Source of the DNA: Cyanobacteriota bacterium
GTDB lineage: Bacteria; Cyanobacteriota; Cyanobacteriia; Leptolyngbyales; Leptolyngbyaceae
Assembly (NCBI GenBank): GCA_027482985.1
Contig: JAIXVO010000180.1
Location: forward strand, 1 to 13,608
Direction of reading: 5' to 3'
Length of the DNA: 13,608 bases
Below the pieces are notes generated by a model. It did not search any database, was not told the DNA's origin, and worked only from the letters and a program-made list of their open reading frames with translations. Position numbers and translations under genes: made by a program. Positions 1 through 6,102 of this stretch are shown here, piece after piece. How positions within the stretch are numbered: the first letter of the stretch is position 1; every line of letters begins with the position of its first letter.

Positions 1-1647
1 ACCAATCTGGTCAGCAATGCGGTAAAGTTCACTAGCCAGGGTGAAGTGGTGATCCAGGCGGCGCTCAAAGCGGAAACGGAAACCGAAGCGACGATCATGT
101 TTTCGGTGACGGACACGGGCATCGGCATTTCTCCAGCAGGCCAACAGAAGTTATTCCAACCCTTTTCGCAGGTGGATGCCTCCACCACGCGGCGCTATGG
201 CGGCACGGGATTAGGGCTGGCGATTTCGCGGCAGTTGGTGGAACTGATGGGCGGCGAAATTGGGGTGGAAAGTACGGCAGGCAATGGATCGCGCTTCTGG
301 ATCAGTCTGACTTTCGCCAAACAGGTGCCGGGGGCAGCAGGGGCACCCAGTCTGATCGTCAGTCCCCCCCGCTTGAGCCGTGTGAAATTGTTGGTGGTGG
401 ATGATAATGCCACCAATCGCAAGGTCTTGCACTATCAGGTGTCCTCTTGGGGCATGGAAGTGGAGGAAGCGAGTGAGGCGGCGACGGCGTTAACCATGTT
501 ACGGGCAGCGGCGATCGCGGGTCAGCCCTACGATGTCGCCATTCTCGACATGCAAATGCCGGATCTGGATGGGGAAATGTTGGGGTCTTTGATCAAATCC
601 GACCCCCTGCTGCAAACCACCCGCCTGATTATGATGACCTCTTTGAACCATTGGGGTGGGGCACGGAATGCTCTCCATTTGGGTTTCTCGGCCTACCTGG
701 TAAAGCCCGTCAAACAGTCCCGCCTGCTAGATTGCTTACTCAATACCTTGGTGGATGGGCAGGTGCCATTGCCGGATGCGGCGGTGGTTGAGGCGGTAGC
801 AATGCCCGTCAAAACTGGGGAGAGTGGGGCGATCACCCCGGTTGTGCCCACTCCCAAACTGCCCAAGCTCAAAATCTTGCTGGTGGAAGATAATGTGGTG
901 AATCAAAAAGTCACCTTGAACCAGCTTAAAAGCCTGGGGTATACGGCTGATGTGGCGGCGAATGGACAGGAGGCGCTGCAACTCCTGGAGCAAATCCCCT
1001 ATGACTTGGTGTTTATGGATTGCCAAATGCCTGTGTTAGACGGGTACAACGCGACCCAGGAAATTCGACGGCTGGAAGCGGGCGATCGCCATACCGTGAT
1101 CGTCGCCTTGACTGCCAACGCCATGCGCGAAGACCGGGTGCGTTGCATCACGGCGGGGATGGATGACTATTTGAGTAAACCGATTCTGAAGGAAAAGCTG
1201 GCGACCAAACTGCGGTATTGGAGTCAGGTGTTATTAGCCCAAAAAGAGGTAGCCATGCTGGAACCCAACCCTGCCGGAGCGATGACGGAAGCAACGCTGA
1301 TGACATCTCCCTTGATCGATTGGGAGCATTTGCATCAGGTGTGCGATGGGAATGCGGAATTTGAATTAGAGTTGCTGCAAACGTTTGTGGAAGATACGGA
1401 GCACCATCTGATCCTACTGGCTCAGGCGATCGCGACGCAGGACTGGACAACGGTAGAACAGCAGGCGCATCACCTGAAAGGGTCAAGTGGCAATACGGGG
1501 GTAACTGCGATTTATGCGATCGCTACGGAGTTGGAGCAACAAGCTCGTCAGCACGAGTTAGCCGCCGCCCCAGAGCATCTGACCACCTTGCAGCGAGTGT
1601 TCCAGGAACTCCAGACGTTGGTCTTTAAAGCTCAAAAAACTTCTTGA
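1..1647 (+). CDS. Hybrid histidine kinase, 3' part (HATPase-REC-REC-Hpt), truncated at window start
   Basis: The frame is open from base 1, so the sensor and the HisKA dimerisation/phospho-acceptor part lie outside the window; 548 residues are visible. The visible part opens on the N box (NLVSNAVKFT), followed by the G1 box DTGIGIS, a PFSQVD F box and the GGTGLGLAIS G2 box. Receiver 1 starts near residue 124, with acidic pair VVDDN, acceptor Asp183 in LDMQMP and Lys in YLVKPV. Receiver 2 starts near residue 290, with Asp340 in MDCQMPVLDG and Lys in YLSKP. A C-terminal Hpt domain (about 440-545) has His490 in AHHLKGSSGN. All relay residues look intact, so a full His-Asp-Asp-His relay is plausible; which receiver is used is unknown. 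Its 3' end overlaps the convergent anti-sigma gene by 23 bp. The family assignment is secure; the stimulus cannot be inferred. Confidence 0.95.
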   Translation, partial: TNLVSNAVKFTSQGEVVIQAALKAETETEATIMFSVTDTGIGISPAGQQKLFQPFSQVDASTTRRYGGTGLGLAISRQLVELMGGEIGVESTAGNGSRFWISLTFAKQVPGAAGAPSLIVSPPRLSRVKLLVVDDNATNRKVLHYQVSSWGMEVEEASEAATALTMLRAAAIAGQPYDVAILDMQMPDLDGEMLGSLIKSDPLLQTTRLIMMTSLNHWGGARNALHLGFSAYLVKPVKQSRLLDCLLNTLVDGQVPLPDAAVVEAVAMPVKTGESGAITPVVPTPKLPKLKILLVEDNVVNQKVTLNQLKSLGYTADVAANGQEALQLLEQIPYDLVFMDCQMPVLDGYNATQEIRRLEAGDRHTVIVALTANAMREDRVRCITAGMDDYLSKPILKEKLATKLRYWSQVLLAQKEVAMLEPNPAGAMTEATLMTSPLIDWEHLHQVCDGNAEFELELLQTFVEDTEHHLILLAQAIATQDWTTVEQQAHHLKGSSGNTGVTAIYAIATELEQQARQHELAAAPEHLTTLQRVFQELQTLVFKAQKTS

Positions 1648-2077
1648 CAATCAGCAAACAATTCCGGGTGTCGTCCGTCCGGGTATAGCTCAAATGGTCG
1701 GCAATTCGTTCCATTAACCGCAACCCCCGCCCGCCTTCCGCTTCCGTATCCAGGTCACGGGGCATCCGTTGCAACCGCTCGGTCAGGTCAAAGGGTGCCC
1801 CTTGATCCCAGATCCGAATTTCAATGCGATCGTCAAACACTTGCACTTCCAGGTCAATCAGCAGATCCAACGGTTGACCATCATGGGCATGTCGCACTGC
1901 ATTCGTAAAGCCCTCTGCCAGCGCTAACTGACACTGCATCCAGGTCTGGGGAGGGGTGGGTGGCGTACTAAATTGATCAAACCACTCCAGCACCTGAGCG
2001 AGTGCATCGAGATCTGTATTAACTTGAAGAAAGGCTGTATGAAGTGCTTGCAATGTCGAGACCCTGAAAATCTTCAC
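1625..2077 (-). CDS. RsbW-like anti-sigma factor / serine-protein kinase (HATPase_c_2)
   Basis: A 150-residue, single-domain GHKL ATPase. It shows the N box (ALAEGFTNAVRHAH, Glu55 to Asn59), the G1 box around Asp91-Gln-Gly93, and a glycine lid EGGRGLRLMERIAD at 114-127. No dimerisation histidine domain is present, which separates it from sensor kinases. Proteins of this family bind a sigma factor and phosphorylate a STAS anti-anti-sigma partner on Ser/Thr. The start used here is GTG at 2075-2077. The first ~18 residues are poorly supported, because there is no clear Shine-Dalgarno sequence and the ATPase fold begins near residue 20, so a downstream start is possible. It is convergent with the hybrid kinase and divergent from a receiver-PP2C phosphatase, the usual antagonist class. 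It may act on a stress or developmental sigma factor; neither sigma nor STAS gene is visible here. Confidence 0.9.
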   Translation of the reverse strand: MKIFRVSTLQALHTAFLQVNTDLDALAQVLEWFDQFSTPPTPPQTWMQCQLALAEGFTNAVRHAHDGQPLDLLIDLEVQVFDDRIEIRIWDQGAPFDLTERLQRMPRDLDTEAEGGRGLRLMERIADHLSYTRTDDTRNCLLIVKKFFEL

Positions 2078-2261
2078 CTGCTAAATTCAAAGTTGGTCGA
2101 AAGTAGACTTTAATGAAGTGGTCAAACCCGAATGTGTTCCTGAAAGTAGCCCCTGCCACCAGTTTATAGTTGCCCCCCTAAATTTGTATCCTTTTCTGAA
2201 CTGAATTGTTACACTTTTTTGGCATTCGTTTCCTTATACACCCTTGCTTCATCGCTTTTCT
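2078..2261. promoter_or_regulatory. Divergent intergenic region with a candidate extended -10 promoter
   Basis: This 184 bp AT-richer spacer separates the divergent anti-sigma and phosphatase genes and should hold promoters for both. On the plus strand an extended -10 (TG-T-TACACT, 2207-2215) lies 20 bp after a weak -35-like TTGTAT at 2184-2189, giving a predicted transcript start near 2222 and a ~40 base leader. The spacer is longer than the 17 bp optimum, so the call is tentative. On the minus strand a TTGACC hexamer is present near 2122-2127 but no well-spaced -10 was found. No operator palindrome was seen. Confidence 0.3.
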
Positions 2262-3413
2262 ATGTCTGATGCCCCGATTCGAATTCTAGTGATTGAGGAT
2301 GATTTAACGACTCAACTGGTCATCCGCAGAATGTTAGAAGAACAAGGCTACGAGGTGGCAACGGCCAATGATGGCGGCGAAGGGCTACTCCTGGCAAAAC
2401 AGTTTTACCCAGCTTTGATCATTTGTGACTGGATTATGCCACGAGTGGACGGGTTAGAGGTGTGTCGGCAGGTGAAGGGCGACCCCGACCTGTCCACCAT
2501 TTTTTTCATCCTGCTGACGGCGCGGGGGGCGGTGGAAGACCGGGTGACGGGGTTGGATACGGGGGCGGATGAGTTTTTAACCAAGCCGGTCGAACTGACG
2601 GAACTGCGGGCGCGGGTGAAAGCGGGATTGCGCTTAAATCAGGTGTATCAAGCTTTGCAAGAACAGCAACGGATTTTAGAGGGGGAATTTATAGAGGCGG
2701 CGGAATATGTGCGATCGCTCCTGCCCACCCCGATGACGGGTGATGTCCGGATTGATTCGCGCTTTGTGCCGTCCCGCCAGTTGGGGGGAGATTGTTTTGA
2801 TTACTACTGGCTGGATCCAGATTACCTGGCAATTTACTTGCTGGATGTCTCTGGGCATGGGTTGGGGGCGGCGTTACCGTCGATTTCGGTGTTGAACTTG
2901 CTGCGATCGCAGTCGATGGATGGGGTGAACTTTTACCAGCCCAATCATGTGTTGCGGGCTTTGAATGAAGCCTTTCAGATGGATGACCAGAACGATAAAT
3001 ATTTCACCATCTGGTATGGCGTATACAATCAGGCGAAACGCCAGTTGATCTACTCCAGTGCGGGTCATCCCCCAGCCCTCCTGCTGACGGGCGCGACGGA
3101 GCAAGATGTCGCCATTCAACGCCTGAAAACCGTGAGCTTGCCGATTGGCATGATGCCCGACACGAAGTTTGTGAATCAGCGGTGCGATATTGAAGCCGCC
3201 AGTACACTGTATGTGTTCAGTGATGGCATTTACGAAATTATGCAACCCGATGGGGAGGTTTGGGGGCTGGATTGTTTTGTCGAGATGCTGGCCACGAACT
3301 GCGCCAGTATTCGCTCACAAGGGCTGAATTATATCCTGAACTATATTAAAACCCTCAGTCCGAATGAGGCTTTAGACGATGATTTATCGCTATTAATGGT
3401 GAACTTTGACTGA
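2262..3413 (+). CDS. Response regulator with PP2C/SpoIIE-type serine phosphatase output (RsbU-like)
   Basis: A 383-residue protein from ATG 2262; an in-frame TTG six codons earlier is less likely, since the receiver begins at residue 7 of the ATG form. The receiver (about 7-122) has Glu/Asp acidic residues in VIEDD, acceptor Asp56 in CDWIMP, and Lys108 in LTKP. A helical linker (about 125-155) leads to the PP2C domain (about 165-380), with metal-ligand motifs GGDCFD (Asp177), DVSGHG (Asp195), SAGHPP, FSDGIYE (Asp321) and DDD at 372-374. The phosphatase therefore looks catalytically complete. Family members dephosphorylate a STAS anti-anti-sigma protein when their input domain is phosphorylated, opposing RsbW-type kinases; one is encoded divergently next door. 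A likely phosphodonor is the Hpt-bearing hybrid kinase upstream, which is inference. The phytyltransferase gene follows after 9 bp, so the two are probably co-transcribed. Confidence 0.94.
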   Translation: MSDAPIRILVIEDDLTTQLVIRRMLEEQGYEVATANDGGEGLLLAKQFYPALIICDWIMPRVDGLEVCRQVKGDPDLSTIFFILLTARGAVEDRVTGLDTGADEFLTKPVELTELRARVKAGLRLNQVYQALQEQQRILEGEFIEAAEYVRSLLPTPMTGDVRIDSRFVPSRQLGGDCFDYYWLDPDYLAIYLLDVSGHGLGAALPSISVLNLLRSQSMDGVNFYQPNHVLRALNEAFQMDDQNDKYFTIWYGVYNQAKRQLIYSSAGHPPALLLTGATEQDVAIQRLKTVSLPIGMMPDTKFVNQRCDIEAASTLYVFSDGIYEIMQPDGEVWGLDCFVEMLATNCASIRSQGLNYILNYIKTLSPNEALDDDLSLLMVNFD

Positions 3414-3422
3414 TTTGTTGAT

Positions 3423-4397
3423 ATGAGCCTAGTATCCCCAAAATCTTCCGCTGCCGCTCCTCGTGCGACCCCGCTCCACTTCGCAAAACACCCCCGTTCT
3501 TGGCTCTACGCATTCTGGAAGTTCTCTCGCCCCCATACCATCATCGGCACCAGCTTAAGCGTATTGTCGGTGTTTGCGATCGCGGCGATCGCCCAACTTG
3601 ATTGGGCTTTCCCCCAATTGCTCGAAACTGTGCCAGGGGTGCTCCTGCCGACGCTGATCGCCTGTCTCTGTGGCAATGTGTACATTGTGGGCTTAAACCA
3701 ACTGGAAGACATCCAGATCGATCGCATTAATAAGCCCCATTTGCCGCTGGCCTCCGGGGAGTTTTCCCCGCCATTGGGTCGCCGCATTGTGACGGGTATG
3801 GCGATCTCGGCCTTGGTGATTGCCGCCCTGCAAGGATTCTATCTGCTGGGCATGGTCGTCTGTAGCCTGCTGATTGGTACCGCTTATTCTCTGCCCCCCA
3901 TTCGCCTCAAACGGTTTCCCTTCTGGGCATCGGTTTGCATCTTTACAGTGCGGGGGGTGGTCGTCAATTTGGGGTTGTTTCTCCATTTCCATCAGGGCTT
4001 TCCGATTCCGCCAATCCTGTGGGCGTTGACCTTGTTTATTGTCGGCTTCACGATCGGGATCGCGTTATTCAAAGACATTCCTGACATTGAAGGTGATCGG
4101 CAATATCACATCTCCACCTTCACCCTGCGCTTAGGGCAACGTAAAGTCTTCGAGATCACGCGCTGGATTCTCACAGGGTGTTATTTGGGGCTGATTCTGG
4201 CCGCCCTGTTGGGCCTGCCGGGTGTCAATGCCCCGTTCTTGATCAGTACGCATCTGGTGGCGATCGCCCTCTTTTGGTGGCGCAGTTTCCAGGTCAACCT
4301 GCATGAGAAAGCGTCGATCAGCAGCTTCTATCAGTTCATCTGGAAACTCTTTTTCCTGGAATACATTTTATTCCCGTTGGTCTGCCTACCCTGGTAG
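3423..4397 (+). CDS. hpt: Homogentisate phytyltransferase (UbiA family, tocopherol biosynthesis)
   Basis: A 324-residue polytopic membrane prenyltransferase. It carries both UbiA aspartate motifs that bind Mg-diphosphate: NQLEDIQIDRINKP at 92-105 and KDIPDIEGDR at 217-226. The N-terminal signature FWKFSRPHTIIGTSLSV (31-47) is characteristic of the homogentisate prenyltransferase branch and separates it from chlorophyll synthase and 4-hydroxybenzoate prenyltransferases. Eight or nine hydrophobic segments fit the fold. The enzyme would condense homogentisate with phytyl diphosphate, releasing CO2 and giving 2-methyl-6-phytylbenzoquinol, the committed step to tocopherols in cyanobacterial membranes. 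Length is close to the usual ~310-320. The start lies 9 bp after the phosphatase stop, with no strong ribosome-binding site, which suggests translational coupling. A solanesyltransferase role cannot be fully excluded by sequence alone. Confidence 0.92.
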   Translation: MSLVSPKSSAAAPRATPLHFAKHPRSWLYAFWKFSRPHTIIGTSLSVLSVFAIAAIAQLDWAFPQLLETVPGVLLPTLIACLCGNVYIVGLNQLEDIQIDRINKPHLPLASGEFSPPLGRRIVTGMAISALVIAALQGFYLLGMVVCSLLIGTAYSLPPIRLKRFPFWASVCIFTVRGVVVNLGLFLHFHQGFPIPPILWALTLFIVGFTIGIALFKDIPDIEGDRQYHISTFTLRLGQRKVFEITRWILTGCYLGLILAALLGLPGVNAPFLISTHLVAIALFWWRSFQVNLHEKASISSFYQFIWKLFFLEYILFPLVCLPW

Positions 4398-4438
4398 TCA
4401 CCGTTTACACTAGATCTATTCTTCTCCCCTGCGGCCCA

Positions 4439-5185
4439 ATGATTGCCACTCCACCCCGCTATCAAGTGACCTGGGAAAAACTGCCAGATGATTTTGTGCT
4501 GGATGATGAGCCTGTGGACAATATCAATCAACCCTCGCTGGCAGCGGCCTTAACCGAAAGCTTGCATCTGGCTGGGCGATTACCAGACACCGCCCTGACT
4601 CCCACCAACTACGGCATCTGTGCGACGGTGGACGGGCAACTGGTGGTGAAAGCGCCGGATTGGGCGTATGTGCCCCAAATTCGGGTGCCCCGCGAGGAGG
4701 TCGATCGCAGTTACACGCCCAATTTGCAAGGAGAGCCGCTGGCGATCGCGATCGAATTTATCTCCAACTCGGAAGGCACTGAATATTCCAACAAACCCAC
4801 CTATCCGCCCGGCAAGTGGTTTTTCTATGAGCAAATTCTGCAAGTTCCCAATTATGTGATCTTCACCCCCGCAACGGGCGACTTCGAGGCGTATCGGTTG
4901 CAAGCCGGACGCTATCAATTGCAACCCCTGGATGCGGCGCAGCGGTATTTTGTCCCAGAGCTGGATTTGTGGTTGGGCGTGTGGCAAGGTACGCGCGAAA
5001 CGCGGACGGGTGCCTGGTTACGCTGGTGGGATACCGCCGACAACCTGCTGCTATGGGGATTGGAATTAACTGAGCAAGAACGGCAACGGGCTGAGCAAGA
5101 ACGGCAAATTGCTGAACAAGAACGGCAACGCGCCGATCGCCTCGCCGCCCAACTGCGGGCAGCGGGGATTGAACCGGAAGCTTGA
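4439..5185 (+). CDS. Uma2-family (DUF820) restriction-endonuclease-like protein
   Basis: A 248-residue member of a very large cyanobacterial family with a PD-(D/E)XK nuclease-like fold. The candidate catalytic set is present: Pro73-Asp74 (APDWAYVP), Glu106 in the IEFIS strand and Lys126 in GKWFFYEQI, followed by the typical VPNYVIFTPATGDFEAYRL strand-turn. A tryptophan-rich region (LWLGVWQG, LRWWDTADN) leads into a charged coiled-coil tail (about 211-248) of EQERQRA heptads, a common ending in the family. The biological function of Uma2 proteins is unproven; nuclease activity is predicted from the fold only. The gene starts 41 bp after the phytyltransferase stop and ends 1 bp before the convergent small gene's stop, so no room exists for a terminator between them. 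Confidence 0.9.
   Translation: MIATPPRYQVTWEKLPDDFVLDDEPVDNINQPSLAAALTESLHLAGRLPDTALTPTNYGICATVDGQLVVKAPDWAYVPQIRVPREEVDRSYTPNLQGEPLAIAIEFISNSEGTEYSNKPTYPPGKWFFYEQILQVPNYVIFTPATGDFEAYRLQAGRYQLQPLDAAQRYFVPELDLWLGVWQGTRETRTGAWLRWWDTADNLLLWGLELTEQERQRAEQERQIAEQERQRADRLAAQLRAAGIEPEA
5072..5134 (+). repeat. Three tandem 21-bp units encoding the EQERQRA heptad
   Basis: Three in-frame 21 bp copies start at 5072, 5093 and 5114. Each encodes E-Q-E-R-Q-(R/I)-A and they differ at a few bases. They form the coiled-coil tail of the Uma2-family protein. Copy number in such tails could change by slippage; that is inference. Confidence 0.85.
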
Positions 5186-5186
5186 G

Positions 5187-5579
5187 CTAGGTTGGCGAAG
5201 TGAGCAGATGATCACAATAGCGGGTCAGGAGCAGCAGGCGATCGCTCACTTGCTGTAACCGCTGAGCCACGGTCGCAGGCTGTTTGGCGGCTTGTAGAAA
5301 CATGCCATCCAGGCTCAAGAGCTTGAGTTGTTTATCCATTTCTACCTGTACCGCTTGAGTCTGCTGTACCAGGTGAGGATGCAGGGGGCTAGAATCGAGT
5401 GTTAGAATCTGGTTCTGAAAAAAGTCCTGAAGTTTAGCAACGGAGGACTTTAGATGCGATCGATCAACAGTATCCTGAGAAAGCACGTCTTTCAACTCTT
5501 CCAGAGAGAGCCTGAATTCTTGATAGATTTGGGTGTGTAATGGCGGCAACATGGGACTTCTTAGATTAAAGTCATCCAT
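5187..5579 (-). CDS. patD: Small cyanobacterial protein, probable PatD family (heterocyst frequency control-like)
   Basis: A 130-residue, predicted all-helical soluble protein with no signal peptide or membrane segment. The C-terminal half contains a KQLKLLSLDGMFLQAAKQ stretch followed by a VSDRLLLLTRYCDHLL helix. I recognise this pattern from cyanobacterial proteins annotated as PatD, a regulator that affects heterocyst frequency in Anabaena through cell-division machinery. PatD-like proteins also occur in strains without heterocysts, so the name does not prove differentiation here. The ATG at 5577-5579 gives the longest form; Met10 (MLPPLHTQ) is an equally plausible start. It is tail to tail with Uma2 (1 bp apart) and divergent from the GyrI-like gene over only 31 bp. 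The gene is secure; the family name is moderately sure. Confidence 0.75.
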   Translation of the reverse strand: MDDFNLRSPMLPPLHTQIYQEFRLSLEELKDVLSQDTVDRSHLKSSVAKLQDFFQNQILTLDSSPLHPHLVQQTQAVQVEMDKQLKLLSLDGMFLQAAKQPATVAQRLQQVSDRLLLLTRYCDHLLTSPT

Positions 5580-5610
5580 TTAAGTTGTAACTGCAAATTA
5601 AGGTCACGTC
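5580..5610. promoter_or_regulatory. Short divergent spacer with ribosome-binding site for the GyrI-like gene
   Basis: Only 31 bp separate two divergent start codons, so any promoters must overlap the opposite coding regions. On the plus strand AAGG at 5600-5603 sits 7 bp before ATG 5611, a good Shine-Dalgarno sequence that supports this start. No clear -10/-35 pair was identified within the spacer itself. Confidence 0.45.
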
Positions 5611-6087
5611 ATGGTACCGCAGATTAGAACCCACAAGGGCATGAAGTTTATTGGGTTGGAGGCCAAGACCTCGAACCAGTTGGAAGCGAATAAAAAAACA
5701 GCTCAAATTCCAGCTTTACATCGCAAATTTTTGAAGGATGGCTTAGAAGATAAAATTCCCAGCCGGGTAGACAGTGAACTGTACTTCGTGATCTACACGA
5801 ACTATGAGAGCGATCACACCGGTACTTACTCCACCATTCTGGCCGCTGAGGTGAATAATTCCAGTGAGGTGCCGGAGGGGATGGTGGCGATCGATATCCC
5901 CACAGCGGAATATCTGGTGTTTACGGTGAAAGGGTCGATGCCGAATGCCCTCACCCGCACCTGGAAAGAAATTGGGAACTATTTCGCCAGCAACAAAGTC
6001 TTTCAAAGAGCCTACACCGCCGACTTTGAAGTCTATGACAAAGTGTTTCCGGATCAGGTTGAGGTGTATATCGCGATTCAAAAATAA
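5611..6087 (+). CDS. GyrI-like / effector-binding domain protein (stand-alone)
   Basis: A 158-residue single-domain protein. The N-terminal strand MKFIGLEAKTSNQ, the central YFVIYTNYESD strand, the MVAIDIPTAEYLVFTVKG strand and the C-terminal ADFEVYDK...VEVYIAIQ ending match the GyrI-like/AraC effector-binding fold, including the integron-cassette Cass2-like group. A conserved acidic residue (Glu140 in ADFEVYD) sits where this fold usually binds cationic ligands. No helix-turn-helix is present, so it is not a transcription factor alone; free-standing members bind or hydrolyse small molecules or act on partners. Its ligand cannot be inferred. It begins with a good Shine-Dalgarno and is followed after 15 bp by the FAD oxidoreductase gene, so co-transcription is likely. 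Confidence 0.88.
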   Translation: MVPQIRTHKGMKFIGLEAKTSNQLEANKKTAQIPALHRKFLKDGLEDKIPSRVDSELYFVIYTNYESDHTGTYSTILAAEVNNSSEVPEGMVAIDIPTAEYLVFTVKGSMPNALTRTWKEIGNYFASNKVFQRAYTADFEVYDKVFPDQVEVYIAIQK

Positions 6088-6102
6088 TTCTCCCTGGTCA
6101 TC

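Noticed and set aside
1148..1486. Minus-strand open frame inside the hybrid kinase gene
   Set aside because: It is opposite the well-conserved second receiver and Hpt domains and has no motif of its own.
2244..2261. TTG start six codons upstream of the receiver-phosphatase ATG
   Set aside because: The ATG form already leaves a normal short N-terminus before the receiver, and no ribosome-binding site supports the TTG.
511..3592. Repeated GCGATCGC palindromes as a possible novel motif
   Set aside because: This is HIP1, a well-known abundant octamer of cyanobacterial genomes.
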